From NCBI GenBank assembly GCA_036172665.1, contig CM069869.1, positions 5,022,001 to 5,086,000 on the forward strand: a stretch of 64,000 nt of DNA, given 5' to 3'. The DNA is from Prosopocoilus inquinatus. Taxonomy: Eukaryota > Arthropoda > Insecta > Coleoptera > Lucanidae. This document shows, in pieces, positions 12,401 to 24,915 of this stretch. The stretch's first letter is position 1; the number at the start of each line of letters is the position of its first letter. A program made the translations under genes and the position numbers. Below the pieces are notes generated by a model. That model saw nothing but the letters and a program-made list of their open reading frames with translations, did no database searches and was not told the DNA's origin.

Positions 12401-13679
12401 ATTAAATTTAATTATAATTTTAAAAACAGCGTGATGAAATATCGTTGAATGCAATGCAATGGATGTTTACATTAGGCATTTTTTTTTTACATAACAATCA
12501 TCTCCTTTACATAATTACCCTCTGCTCTTTTGTGAAAAACTGAATTAACTTTGACAAAAACTGAATTAACTAACAGGTTATTTTAATGAATTACTTTATC
12601 GCTTTAGGCACTCAACGCCAAAAGTAATATTGCAATAAATAGTTTTAAATATTGTAACGAGCGTCGGTGAGACATGAAAAATTCCCGTGTGATTCATCGC
12701 CTTCCGCACCGAGTTTAGAGAAAGACTCATTTCCGCGAAATCTGTACGAAGAGCTTTCGCGGGATCGCAGCCAACGTCGTGCCCGGATTCCGGAAAGTTT
12801 TCACCAGTCTCCGAGGTTCCTATGAAACGATACCGAACGATACAAACGGGGTAGCAGTCAGCGACTCAACGGCATACACTAATTTGGGTCTGTTAGCTTC
12901 TTATTAATTATTTATTTGTTAACTTAAGATTTGTAGTCTCTATTTTGACTTAGCCCCTTATTACGGCTAACGCTAAAGCTAGTGAAGGATCCGCCATTCC
13001 TTGAACTTGCTCTAACGTATCGTTGTTGTTGATTGACAGAGTCAATTCTTGATACAGATTTAATATAGCGTATGATAGATCACATTTAGATGTTTTTCAG
13101 ACATTTCGCAACTTTTTAAAACTTGATACTTATTGCAGCTTCATCTCATCAAATGTTATGTAGACTTTTACGTTACTCATGTCACCGGCGATTGCTCACT
13201 CCTGTCTTGAAGGACCCATGTTTGGCAATCAAAGTTAGTGGACCATATTTAGTTCTGTTTTTTAATGATATTTTGCAGGTACTTAGTTAAAACATGATAT
13301 CTATTGTAACTTCATCTGATCAAATATCATGACTACTTTAACGTTACTAATCTTAGCAGCAATTATAGAAGGTTCACTTCTCTCTTGAACTGTTACGACG
13401 CCGAACTCCGTTCATTACGTGTGTTACCGTACATCTCGAACAGGTGGTTTACTTTGGTGCAAGTTATATCTCGTATGCTTCTTTAAGGAGTTTTTCAAAT
13501 AACCTATCGCTTTAAATTCGAATCTGCGTCGTGTTCCTTTTTTTATGTAATTGCCTGCGATGTTTGTACGGCTGCACAAAAGGCAGCTTAAGATCAAAGA
13601 ACCGCTTTGATGTATTTCTGCTGCGGCAGACTAACAATACCTATATCCTATTTTTTCTTGATAGGCGGAATTACACAGG
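9442..13679. other. No gene recognised; a T/G-rich segment at 11400-12300
   Basis: No host exon is recognised. The 127-aa frames at 9593-9976 and 11912-12295 carry no domain signature. Segment 11400-12300 is G+T-rich and shares short stretches with 54340-54430 (CTTTTCTTCTC followed by TTACAGACTTTTGG versus TCACAGGCTTTTCG). It may be an untranslated or gag-like remnant of a retroelement. A small hairpin lies at 12172-12198. Confidence 0.4.
13095..13400. repeat. Diverged tandem duplication, ~171-bp period
   Basis: ACGTTACTCATGTCACC near 13171 and ACGTTACTAATCTTAGC near 13342 lie in two similar blocks. Both contain an AAAAC(T/A)TGATA element followed by a CTTCATCT(C/G)ATCAAAT element. Identity is modest, so this is an old duplication. 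Confidence 0.45.
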
Positions 13680-13681
13680 TA

Positions 13682-14317
13682 TAGTAAAGCGCCGGTAATC
13701 CGGATCAATAGGAACTGTCTCAATTCGGATTAGTGGAAAATCCGGATTGCGAGTGCAATATTTAAATGAATAAGGGCACTCAGATTATCTCCATCTTCTT
13801 CTAACCTGGTGTAATAAAACGAGTTGGAGATAGTTTGAGTGTGCGTTCAGTTCATAAAGTGCACGCCAGTAAAAAACGGTATAAACAAGTAACTACTGTA
13901 AAGTTTTTTGTTTTTTTTTTTTATATTTGGCACCCTACCTAGAGGCTATGTTTTATGAGATAGAGAAAAACTTCAAATGCAAAAGTTGTAGGACTTTAAG
14001 TCTGTTATCTTTTAAAGTTATCACAAGAAACAAAAGCGCACGGAAAAATGGAGAAAAAGAAATAATTAATGGAACAGCCCTTCTGGGTGCCATGTTGATT
14101 CAACCTGATTTGGGGATTTTCCTTTTTATGTTGGCACATTTAATCGGGATTTCCCGCGCTGTTCAGATACGGCCAAAAATAGGTAAAGAAAACATACAAT
14201 CTGCGATCTGGATTAGGGGATCCATGGTCGATCTGAATTACAAGGATATTACTTAAAAGATACAGTTTTTAATTTTATCCGGATTACAAGGACATCCGGA
14301 TTAGCGGTGCTTTACTG
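13682..14317. mobile_element. Pogo/Tigger-type non-autonomous DNA transposon
   Basis: The left end TAGTAAAGCGCCGGTAATCC and the inverted right end CAGTAAAGCACCGCTAATCC are TIRs of the pogo/Tigger type (CAGTAAAG...TAATCCGG). TA dinucleotides flank the element at 13680-13681 and 14318-14319. Further ATCCGGAT repeats lie subterminally. A 109-aa frame at 13927-14256 carries no DDE or HTH motif I recognise. At 636 bp it is a deletion derivative. Confidence 0.75.
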
Positions 14318-14872
14318 TACAACGTGTTACATAACTAACAGACGACAAAAATTGCAAATCAACTGCAATCATTACTAATTAGTTGCTATTTTAATGAAAT
14401 TAAAAAAAACACACAAATAACTGACTAATAGGAAAGCCACATTCTTTTACAATTTCACGTTTACCGCGCATTAAGAAAAAAAGTAGACCACAGTGTTATT
14501 GTGCAGCATGATGCAACAATGAGTAACACCTGCCACGTGCGAATTTCAGAAATGTCCGGTTTTAAGTTTTATTGGTTTTTATTTCCGTTTAAAGCGAACA
14601 CCTGTTATGTCGGCTTTCTTTACCGGCGAATGATCAACGAAATTCCGGCTAACTAGTCTGCACTCTGTTTTGAACTTGTCACGCGATACACGGCGTACGG
14701 AGGGGCAAGACGCAATGATTGGATGAACGTTTCCATATTGGTTTTGGGTCGTAGCCAAGTGATGGCTACATACTCTGCGTTTCATTTTGATTAAGGAAGT
14801 GTCGTTTTCGACTTCTTCAAACCACGTTGGTGCTGTGTATGGAGGTGACCTCGAGTTTCGAGTGTTCCTGTC
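14318..14872. other. Flank of the hAT insertion, no gene recognised
   Basis: Together with 17842-18250 this was one continuous, relatively G+C-rich segment before the hAT element inserted. The 103-aa minus-strand frame at 14579-14890 runs into the transposon end and shows no family motif. Confidence 0.35.
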
Positions 14873-15566
14873 TAGAGATGGAACGAACATCCTGCCTCGA
14901 TACTGAATCCGACCGATTCGGCCTATGAACGAACAGTCCGGTTTCGGCCGAACAGTTCGGTGTATCGGCCGGACCTTTGTTCATCTTTCGATGCCCGGAT
15001 GACGATCGTAGCGAGAATTTCATGGACGCATAATGAGTTAAAACTTGTGTATGCACGTCGCGCTTCTCGTCAGAAGAATTCACTCCATTTTTTATACAGG
15101 CTGTCGAATAGTGTTTGCAATATATTTCATGATTTGGTTTTTATCAATTCGTAATGGCTGATATTACTAAAGGTAAATTTTTATATTTACCCCAAAATCT
15201 AAGTTAAATACAACATTTCTCCTCTAAAATTTAAAATGTCGTTCTGTGATTGATTGTCACCGTAGCAATAAAATTTAACATCCCTTTAAATTTAACGCTT
15301 TTGATGCAGAACAGACCCCATTTAACTTTATGGGATAAGTTTTACCCGTTTAAAATTGTTGGAGGAATGATTAAAATTTAACACATTTGCCGATGAACGA
15401 TTGTTGTAATTAATTAAAAAAACTGTGTTTGCTAAAAAAAATGTGAAAACATTTACGAAATATTATTTAGTTTTTTTTAAGAAACATTGAACTACGTTGC
15501 AAATCTACTAATAGGGACAAAACAAAGACATAAGAGATGCTTACAGTCCTGAATTTTTTGAAACAC

Positions 15567-17181
15567 ATCGGTTAGATGCACAATCTAAAATTCTTTAGAC
15601 ATATGCAGAGTGTTTCATAAGAGTGGGACGACCCTAACATATATTTTTTGAAATGGAACACCCTATATCAGTAGTAGAGAGGTAAACTATCGTATCTCCA
15701 CATTTGGACAAATGTACGAAAAACGGTCATATACGTTGTGCATCACCCTATGTATATATCACCCGATTGCCGCAGTCTTCTCTACTGTCTAAAGTATACA
15801 AGATAGACATTCAATTCGAACGAACTAAGGTATAAATCAGTCAGCGCTATTTTATAAAATTATTTTTGGCTATACAGGATGTTCATAAACTGAGAGCTAT
15901 ATCAAAGTTATATTTTTTAGATGGAACACCCAGAATATTTTTACATATTTCGCAAGTACGTATAATGAATACGTATTATCCAAAGATTTCAGAAGTTTTG
16001 TTTTTAAGAGTTTGTAAGATACTAATGATTATGTGTAAAAAATTGCTCTATTATGAGCTCTTATAATTTGAGTATTTCTTTACGTTTCATCGTGAATTTT
16101 TAGGTAGTCAATACAATATCTCATCTATAGAAATTTTACAACAGCTTTGATCTATTGGTTGTTATGTGTACAGAGTGTTAAGTTTTAAAAAAGTTATTTT
16201 TTTCAAAATTTTCTAATGGAACACCCTGTACATCTAAACCCTTGTGAAACACTGCTTTAATGAGCTTTCATAAAAGGCCAAATTTGTAAAAGTAGTGTGT
16301 CACTAATCTAAACAATCACTCTTTCAATTAAAACTTATGGCAACTGTTTTCCTCTTTTCTAGCAAACGGCAACGTGATTTTGAAATTTTTTTTTTATTAT
16401 TATTTCAATAAAGTTATTTAAATATTTTCAAAATAAAGGAAAACAGGAATTAGTTTAATAGGAACATTTTCAATTACTTTGAACAATTTAAACAATTAAA
16501 ATAAAACATATCCGTTCATTTATCATCTATCTGAAACTGAAAAACCGGACGGAAAGGCTAAATAACGTTAATATTGAAAGAAAAATAAATAGTTCATTGT
16601 TGTCTCTCGATTTTTTCAGTTTAGACAAAAACATTTGGCGTTTTATGAAAGCTCATTAAAGCAGTGTTTCATAAGAATTTAGATATACCGGGTGTTCCAT
16701 TTGAAAATTTTGAGAAAAATAACTAATAGATCTGAGCTGTTGTGAAATTTCTGTAGACGAGATATTGTATTGACTACCTGCAAAAATTCAGAACGAAATG
16801 TAAATAAATAGTCAAACTATAAGAGCTCAAAATAGTGCAATTTTTTACACCTAATCATTAATATCTTACAAACTCCGAAATCCGAAAAAAAAACTTCCGA
16901 AATCTTTGGTTATTACCTATTCGTTATGCGTACTTTCGAAATACGTAAAAATACACTGACTGGTATGAACACCCTGTTTAGCCAAAAATAATTTTATAAA
17001 ATAAAGCTGACTGATTTACACCTTTCTATCTTGTACGGTTTAGACGGTAGAGAAGACCGCGGCACTCGGCGGACACCCTGTATAGGCTGTTCCCTTTAGA
17101 AAAATATATGTTAGGGTCGTCTAACTCTTACGAGACACCCTGTATATGCCTAAATAATTTTAGATTGTACATCTAACCGAT
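15567..17181. mobile_element. 1.6-kb palindromic element nested in the hAT element
   Basis: The two halves are inverted copies. The left starts ATCGGTTAGATGCACAATCT and the right, reverse-complemented, starts ATCGGTTAGATGTACAATCT. The homology runs inward some 550-700 bp, to about 16275 on the left and 16640 on the right, leaving a ~370-bp AT-rich spacer. The arms repeatedly carry ACACCCTGTATA-type motifs (about 15668, 15745, 15920, 16220, 16968, 17077, 17140). Arm divergence shows it is old. No transposase is recognised, and no clean target duplication is seen, so superfamily is open. Confidence 0.8.
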
Positions 17182-17628
17182 ATGTATGTTAGTGCGCATA
17201 CAAATTTCAAAAATGTTCAGCAGTAACGCCACAATCTTCCTCCCACGCCTGTTGGCTCTCCCTGTATAAATGAAGCTAAAATTTCCAAAATTTTCTGTTT
17301 CAATTATTTAAGTTATTGAGACACAAATCTTACTAATAATAATTTTAAGAATTAAGTTATAGTCGTATAGACCGCAGCGTAAATGTTTGCCGTATTTTGT
17401 CTTCAAAACATAAAATACCATAATATTTAAAATCCCTCATTGTTTTCCTATAACTTAGAAGAACATACCTACTTTTTTTTTCAAATCAACGCTGTACCAA
17501 AAAGGGACACACAAAACGCTGTACCAAAAAGGGACACACAAAACGTTAAGTCTTGCCGAAAAACAAGATAAGATTTTCTAAAAGTAAAAATAATTTTGCA
17601 TAAAATTATAAAAAAAAAATTAACTCTG

Positions 17629-17705
17629 TATAAGAATCGAACCACGAACATTCGCATTATGAAACATGAACGTTACGTCTGAGCCACCCGCTCAGTTGAA
17701 ATTTA
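17629..17705 (-). ncRNA. tRNA-like remnant with A- and B-box-like motifs
   Basis: On the minus strand, GGGTGGCTCAGACG resembles a pol III A box, and GTGGTTCGATTCT about 45 nt later resembles a B box, as in tRNA genes or the heads of tRNA-derived SINEs. I could not pair an acceptor stem, so an intact tRNA is unlikely. It lies inside the hAT element. Confidence 0.3.
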
Positions 17706-17841
17706 TAGTAATAATTTCGTCTATCAGCTACGTTGTAAATATGTGGCAGTAGGTTCGGCCGGACCTGTTCGGTTCGGCGACAGTATCTCGGTGTTCGTTC
17801 GGTCCCGCGAGCAGTAGGTCCGTTCCATCACTATTCCTGTC

Positions 17842-20617
17842 TCAGAGAGACGAGGCACATTATTGTTTTCGGCGGGGGCTTCCAGGAGGTTCAGTATTGC
17901 AACGGCTAAGGCCGGTTATTGGTGCTTTGAAGATGCACAAGCCTCTGCGGCTTTTGTCAGCCTAACTCAAGGGCAAGTGTGGCATTTGGTCAGGTATCTT
18001 TAGGGCTCGACACTACTCTTACGCACATTATTAATTGTCGATCTTTTTCCCCCTCAACAGATTTTACAAATGGATTTTTCCGAGTGGGTTTTACGAAAGA
18101 GGTTTTCAAACGTGACAGCTCTAATAACAGTTCTTCTACAGTTGTTTCCGCAGTCGTTCTATCTTCCAGGCAGACTGACTGGACCAGTTGGAAAATTTCC
18201 GGGCAGTTTAGACAAAATCCGCAGACAAAGCCACGGTTAAGTCAGGATTAATTATTGAATCTTTATCTTTCTTTTTGGAGATTTGAAATATTTTGCAATC
18301 TACTAAGTGCTAGTCTTATTTTTTTTTCTGCTGTAAAAGCAACGAAGGTGAGTTTGATCTGATAACGTTATTCTTAACTTGTTTGACCTTTGGTTCAAGT
18401 CGCTATCGGTTTATTAATGAATGTATTGGCGTGACTCTGATTTCGAAATAGGGGGTGCGTGCACATTGTAGACGGATAAGGTATCCACCTGTTGTGTTTT
18501 ACCCTAAGGGCCGCACATATTCGAACCACCTTGCATTTAATTTGATTTATACCTTGATTTAATGGACTGATTTATTGATTAGAATTAGGTTTGTTTTCAC
18601 AGTTAATAAATCCTCGTGACCATCGCGTCTGAGGTGTTGGCATTGTGCTGAAGTTAATTTCCCCAGCACGATATCTTGCTGATACTTAAGTAGGTAGCAG
18701 AACCATCCATGTTTCGCATGTTTCACGTTCAAATGTTTTTTTTTTTTTAGATTTTTTGCAAATACGTGTTGTAACTTGATTGTATCAGTAGTTATCTATC
18801 TCTTACGTTCTATTTTCTTTTGACTGACGACTACGTATTCAATTCTATTCATGTTTGCTTTAATCTTTACTGTTTGTATATCCTCTTATCACATATGTTG
18901 GTTACACTTCGAGTTTCCTTTAGCCAAAAACCAACTTATAATGCTTATAAGGGGCAAAGATTATAAAGAAAAATTCTTTGATTAGATGTAATTCATGTTT
19001 GAATACTAAATGCATGTAGTAAATTAATAACATAAGGGGTATTTAATTTTCATAATTAACAAATCCAATAATAATTGGCAGAATTATACCCTGAGAGAGT
19101 GTACGTGACGATTCGAGTCAAACTTCATCAAACTAGTAACTGTAACAGCCATTTGATTTCTAAATGGAGCGCTTCCAGGTTCGAGGAATAAGCGGCGGGC
19201 GGGGTAAGATGTGACACTGGAAACGTTAACCCCGGTGGAATTTCAGCCGCCAGCTCGAAACAGTCGCACGATTCTGCTAATTCGATACATTAACTGTACA
19301 CTCGAATATGCCGGGGCAGACTGAGACACGAGACTTTAATCGAACTTAGATGGAACTAATGCTGATGAGCTACAACTTTTATCAAGTGCACCAACTCGGG
19401 ATTAGTTCGGTTAAAGCCCTGCGAGACCCTCTTGTCTCTCCTGCTAACGGGGGAGGATCGTACCTAACTTAGTTTAATCCGGTTTAATACAAAACTCAAT
19501 CGTAATCATTTCATTTGGATGCCGCGGTATATACGAAGAAATACGAGATAATTCTAACGACCCGACGTATTTTTGTCTAATTTTGTTATGTTCCTTCTGC
19601 GCGTTTAATGGAAGCCTTGGTTAAATTGCGATGTCAGTCCCCGACATTAAAGTGAAAAGGGTCGGTTCCAAAGCGATCATAAGTGATCTTGATATATCAA
19701 ACAGAGGCGGGTCTAATATCTCCGAATTGTTACCGGTTCGCAAATGTTTGAAGTGATTCCAAAATTCAATTCAACAGATTTATGCTCTTAGCACTGAGGG
19801 GAAATTCAAAATATTCAAAACATGTAGCGCCGAAGGTAAGTTAATTAAAAAATCTTCTACGTCAAGTAACATTTTAACTTAACAACAACATCGGTTTGTG
19901 TTCTGTTCCGAAACAATCCATCCTGTCCTGAACTAGGTAACAGTTTTCAATTTATTTAATGTCCTAGTTGCGGAATGAAAACGCCGTGGTCGCTATGTCG
20001 GAGTTTCGCCTGCGTTAAAAATGAGAAACTGAATTGATTGCGACGTGTTGACATTCACGTGCTGCAAACATACGAGCGCATTCAATTATGTACGCATCAG
20101 AACGTTCACGTAACATTATTTCCGCGGCTTCTGGCTTTGCTTTCGGGACGATGTCATGCATGTGTTTCCTCTGGAACGTACGGATCTAATCTTGTTTTAA
20201 ATTAAATTTGCGTCCTTCACGGTTACATTTCATACGACGAGTTTAAGGTGAAAGGATTTTGCTTGGATGTACCAACGGAATTTCGACCCCCGTTTTTCAC
20301 ATCTCAAGGAATTATTCGAAAAGCTTTTCTTTCTCATATTCCATTCTTAAGTGAATATATATAATTTTACAAATCCAAACTGTCAACAACATGTCGTCAA
20401 CACCATACACAATGAATGTTCGACCTATTAGGGACGTATTTACTAAAGTCATGCAAATCTCACATTGCCCGAAAAAAATTAACGGAGACATTTCAAAAAT
20501 TCACGTATTTTGTGCTCCAAATGGAAACCGCTTGAGTAGCACCGATGATTATTGGAATGCGATGCGTAATGTGTTCTGGATGCGCATTTTGACTCACAAG
20601 CTTTTTCTTCTTTGCAC
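17842..20617. other. No gene recognised
   Basis: 17842-18250 is the right flank of the hAT insertion and includes a 90-aa open frame without motifs. The remainder is AT-rich, with scattered G+C-richer patches (for example 19180-19290) and no sign of exons. Confidence 0.4.
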
Positions 20618-21535
20618 GAGCAACTCTTCGTGCCAAGTTTTCTACCACCCAAGACCGTTCAAAGGTTCTGTGTGAATGTCAGCCTAATGAATCACGTACC
20701 CCGGGCAGTGATTTGCATTGTTTTGATTTCTTTTGCTCCAGCAAAAAAGCAACTTTCCCAATTGGAATCTTCATAAACTGAATTTTTCATTGGTAATGTT
20801 TGATTAAACATGATTCGCTTCACTTTAATTCGATTAATTATCTTGCACATCAAGAAATTGCAAATACGTAAACACTGTGGTAATACATACATTTAATTAA
20901 AAAAATCCTAAAGGGCCGCGGTTGGCATTAAGAGCAACTCTGCGCGCCAAGTTTGCTATCATCCAAGAGCGTTCAAAGGTTCTGTGTGAATGACAGCCTA
21001 ATGAATCACGTACTCCGGGCAATGATTTCCGTTATTATGATTTCTTTTTCTCCAGCAAAGACGCATTTTTCTCAATTAGACCCTTCATAAGCTGAATTTC
21101 TCATGATGATTCGCTTCACTTTAATTCGTTAATCATCTGGCATGAAGCAATTGCAAATACGTAAAACACTGTGGTAAAACATACGTTTTAAAAAGATTCT
21201 AATGGACCGCGATTAGCATTATAAGCAACTCTGCGTGCCAGTTTCCTACCACCCAAGAGCGTTCAAAGGTTCTGTGTGAATGTCAGCCTAATGAATTACG
21301 TACGCCGGGCAGTGATTTGCATTATTTTGATTACTTTTGCTCCAGCAAAAACGCAATTCTCTCAACTGGAGTCGTCATAAACTGAATTCTTCATTTGTAA
21401 TATTTGATTAAACATGATTCGCTTCACTCTAATTCGTTTATTATCTCACATGAAGCAGACGCAATATAAAACGCTGTGGTAAGACATACGTTCAATTAAA
21501 AAAATCCTAAAGGGCCGCGGTTGGCCTTAAGAGCA
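20618..21535. repeat. Three-copy tandem repeat, ~290-314-bp unit
   Basis: Units begin with (G/A)AGCAACTCT at 20618, 20932 and 21222. Each contains CAAAGGTTCTGTGTGAATG, at spacings of 314 and 290 bp, and ends near AAGGGCCGCGGTTGGC. The shorter unit has small internal deletions. Open frames inside are shadows of the repeat. Confidence 0.9.
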
Positions 21536-23325
21536 CATCATTCAATTCTTCATTATACAAGTAATTGTAAAATGCTCGAATTTCACTAAACATCCGTGAA
21601 TTGATACGCACGTCGACACGAACACAATTCCACTGACAAAATTATTATTGTATCCCTACTTACATCATAAAAAAATCAAGTTCATTGTTCGTTTATGCAA
21701 TTTTTCATCAGAGAGCCGTAAACAGATCGTTTTACAGTTTCAGTTCGAGAATAAATGATCGTGTTTTGTGTGTTTTTTCTCGAAAGTCTATTGCTGCTGT
21801 GACGCATTCAGCTATTCCGATGACCATCAACACGTTTACATGTGAATTTTTAATCCATTTTATCTCAAAAACTACACAAGTTAGACCTCCCTATGTCTGC
21901 AGTTATCTGCTTTATTTTTCAAGGACTATCTGTTGTCAACGGGTCACACTTATTCTGAATCACCCTGTGTAAGTAACGAATGTGATTCACGAAGAGACAC
22001 ATTCGTTAGTTGTTCGTGGTGTCGACGATATATCCTTGCGGTACAATATGCACCTGCCCCAAAGTATCTGTAGTTTCGTTATTTTTAACTGGTCATTTGT
22101 AATCAACTGCAATTCCATGGAATAGCGTTCATCTAGCATTTAAGAAAAGAACTTTGTCCAGAAATAAAACCAAGCAGAAAACTAATCCAGACAAAATCAC
22201 GTCTCATAGCTTCGGATGTTCCTCCACATAACGAAATGCCCGCGTTTCTGTTTCGTAACTTTCCGCAAGTAAATTGGAATTTCATATCGCATGAATACAT
22301 CGCACGAGGGATTCGAAGCCCATGCATAGATAGTGGACCTCGCCGGGTGAGTGAAAAACATTAGTTTTCAAAGCGTCTCGGACGTCGCGTCGGACGGGCA
22401 TCGCGAAAGCTACGGTCAGATGACGACGACGGCGGCGCGACGAACAGAATCTAACATGCCGAGAAGTAACTCACTGTGAATGAAAAGGGGGCTGTTACAG
22501 ATTCGGATGTGTGCGTGTGTGTGTTTCGGGTCAAATCAGCGCGCCTTAGAAATATTTCCGCTTCGAAAACTTCAATTCCGTTCCGAAAAGTTTGTTAAGA
22601 TGTGTATGTATGCATGAAAGTTTGCTTTTCAATCACAGTGGAATCGTGTCTAATTTAATGGATCGATAATTTTCTTCGAAGTTTCAACCGCATCCGTTTT
22701 GGGTTCTTATCGCATGTTTTTCCGTAGTTCTAACTTTAAATTGATCATTTGTTAGAGTTACTTACAAGTGAAGGCAAATAAGGTCTTATTTGAAAGAAAA
22801 ACGCACCAGGTCTTATAGTTTAAAATACATTTGACATTTTGCGACAGCCTGTATAGTAGATCCGCCGGAGTCGAGCTTTTCTTTTTGACCTAGACCGGCC
22901 GATAATGAATTTCGTACGAGCCAAAGGCGTTTTCTGTATCTGTTTCGAGCTCAGCGTAAGCATCTACGACCCTAATTACCCCGGAGTTTATCTTATTAAA
23001 ATCTCACTTCTTTTTTCTGTATCGTTAGAAATGCGGAAAACCAACTCGTTTTATAAGTAAGTCAAATTGCGTTTTATTCTCGATTCGGTTGACGCCGCCC
23101 AGGCTAACTTTTTGCGAAAATTGCAGATAGTTTTCGTTATCTCTTCTCGCTCGAGCTTCGAACGCTCCCATCACCTTTGGCGTTTAATCTTATTGGAAGG
23201 TCATGATGTCACATTTCCGCTGGATTGGCTGATCATTCTCGATCCTTTTTCTTTTTCGTTTGTTTCTTTTCTCCCCTCTTTCCTGAACCGAGTTAGTGAC
23301 CCTTCATTCTGTATAGTTTTGTGTG
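21536..23325. other. No gene recognised; CpG-rich patch at 22370-22460
   Basis: The stretch at 22370-22460 (GACGACGACGGCGGCGCGAC) is unusually CpG-rich for this window, and a short GTGTGTG run follows near 22508. It could be a regulatory or 5' exon region, but nothing confirms that. The end of 21700-21965 (CACCCTGTGTAAG) belongs to the CACCCTGTATA-motif repeats. Confidence 0.35.
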
Positions 23326-23965
23326 TACTCTCTTGGTGCTTTCGAAATATTTCCTCAGGGGGCGAAGTATACTTCACGGCCGGTGGCCAGCTTCAACGGT
23401 TTACCTCGAATTAAGCCGTGTATTCACGCGATTTTGTTAGTCTGGTGCGTAATCGCCCCTCCCCCAGGTGAGTACTTATGTCGACTAACTTAATCCATGT
23501 TCTACGTTCTACTCCTTTTCTCCTGGGCTTTTAGTTCCCCGTCGCAGTCTAAGACCTAGTTTTGATAACTGGCCCTGTGTTATCAGATGTAAGTTCCGGC
23601 TTTTCCCGGTAATTCAATTCAATGGATCCGACGGACTTGTGCGTGCTATCTTGGTGCTTTTGAAATATTTCCTCAGGGGGCGAAATATACTACACGGCCG
23701 GTGGCCGGCTTTGATGGTTAACCCCGAATTAAGCTGCGTATTTACGCGCTTTTGTCAGTCTGGTGTATAACCCGCCAGGAGAGTTTACTTACCGTCGACT
23801 AACTTGATCCATGTTCTACGTTTTTTCTTGTACTCCTTTTCCCCTGGACTTTTAGTTCCCCGTCGCAGTCTAAGATCTAGTTTTTCTTAACTGACTCTGT
23901 CAAACAACCCCGCCGTAGCTGGTGTTATAAGATGTAAGTTCCGGCTTTTCCTGACAATTGAACAC
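23326..23965. repeat. Direct duplication, ~318-bp period
   Basis: TCTTGGTGCTTT(C/T)GAAATA at 23331 and 23649 starts two blocks. Both continue through CTCAGGGGGCGAA, ACGGCCGGTGGCC, TAGTTCCCCGTCGCAGTCTA and GATGTAAGTTCCGGCTTTTC. They differ by substitutions and a few indels. Repeated blocks like these occur in retroelement 5' UTRs, but the family is not identified. Confidence 0.85.
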
Positions 23966-24424
23966 CTTCTTGGCCTTGGGCCTGCTTTGGTTTCGGGAGC
24001 CTGTTCCAGCCTGCGTTTGCGGTTAGCTGACTTTTGCAGCCGTCAACGGACCCGACGGGACAAGACCAACTGTGACATCGGTGAAAGTGGGAATGTTTTT
24101 AATTATTTATGTCCTTTGCCCCGTGTTTGCTCCGCAGGGAACAAATAATTGACTTTTTCTGCAATTGTAATTTTATTACGATCGACACATATTTGCGCTT
24201 ACTTTTTACGAAAATAAATAAAATTTTTGTTTTAAGATTAAAACGTATCCGGATTCTCATACACTGGGAGGTGCGTTACTTGTTTATTTTTAGTGCTTTG
24301 GCCCAGTCTGGCCTTCAGCCTTTTATTTGTTTTCTAAAGAAAATAAAGGATTGCTGTATAATTTGGACGTATGCGCGTTTTTCTTAAATTTCTGGCGTTT
24401 CTCCTCCAAAAAAAAAAAAAAAAT
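23966..24424 (+). other. Possible retroelement 3' region ending in A-run
   Basis: AATAAA occurs near 24210, and the segment closes with a run of about 16 A at 24408-24423. With the duplicated block upstream, this could be the 3' end of a poly(A)-tailed retroposon. No coding motif is recognised and no target duplication was found. Confidence 0.3.
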
Positions 24425-24691
24425 GAGTGGAGCCCTTTCTATTAAATTCGTGTAGGTTTGATATACTCCCGACTTGTCTCACTGCAGCTATCGGCGACAC
24501 CGAAGTCAATCGTCACTGTGTTAACCTTTACTACCTTTCCACCTGGTAGATAGCACAAGTTCACTTAACTAATCAATTCGTAATTTGTATTGCTCATATT
24601 TTAGTGCTTTTTTTCCTCAAAGCCACACAAATTTGCCAGACTGTACGTAGCCGAGTTAACCTTTCGAGATACGATCAATGAGTGCATACGT

Positions 24692-24915
24692 GCAGACATA
24701 ACTTTACGGTAGCGTTCACAAGCATGTGCTACCGGACGGTGTAGACATAACTTTACGGTAGCGTCCACAAGCACGTGCTACCAGACGGTCCAGACACAAC
24801 TTTACGGTAGCACCCACACGTGAAGACACAACTTTACGATAGCGTCCACAAGCAAGTGCTACCAGACGGTTCAGATACAACTTTATGGTAGCGTCCACAA
24901 TAAAGTGCTACCACA
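24692..24915. repeat. 49-bp minisatellite, about 4.5 copies
   Basis: ACTTTACGGTAGCG-type cores start at 24701, 24750, 24799, 24831 and 24880. Spacing is 49 bp except for one shortened 32-bp unit. Each unit also holds GTGCTACC and AGACGGT. The minus-strand 60-aa frame here is a translation of the repeat. Confidence 0.9.

Larger units (their letters stand above)
14873..17833. mobile_element. hAT-type element with 8-bp target duplication
   Basis: The left end TAGAGATGGAACGAAC and the inverted right end TAGTGATGGAACGGAC are hAT-like TIRs. Subterminal regions on both sides carry CGGCCGGACC and CGAACAG repeats in inverted arrangement. The flanks are perfect 8-bp direct repeats, TTCCTGTC at 14865-14872 and 17834-17841. 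I see no transposase, so the copy is non-autonomous. The interior is mostly a nested palindromic element (15567-17181). Confidence 0.85.

Noticed and set aside
23345..23375. Minus-strand CTGAGGA followed by GAAA in both copies of the 318-bp repeat
   Set aside because: Helix II would be only AT pairs, helix III and helix I do not form, and the second copy loses the GAAA box.
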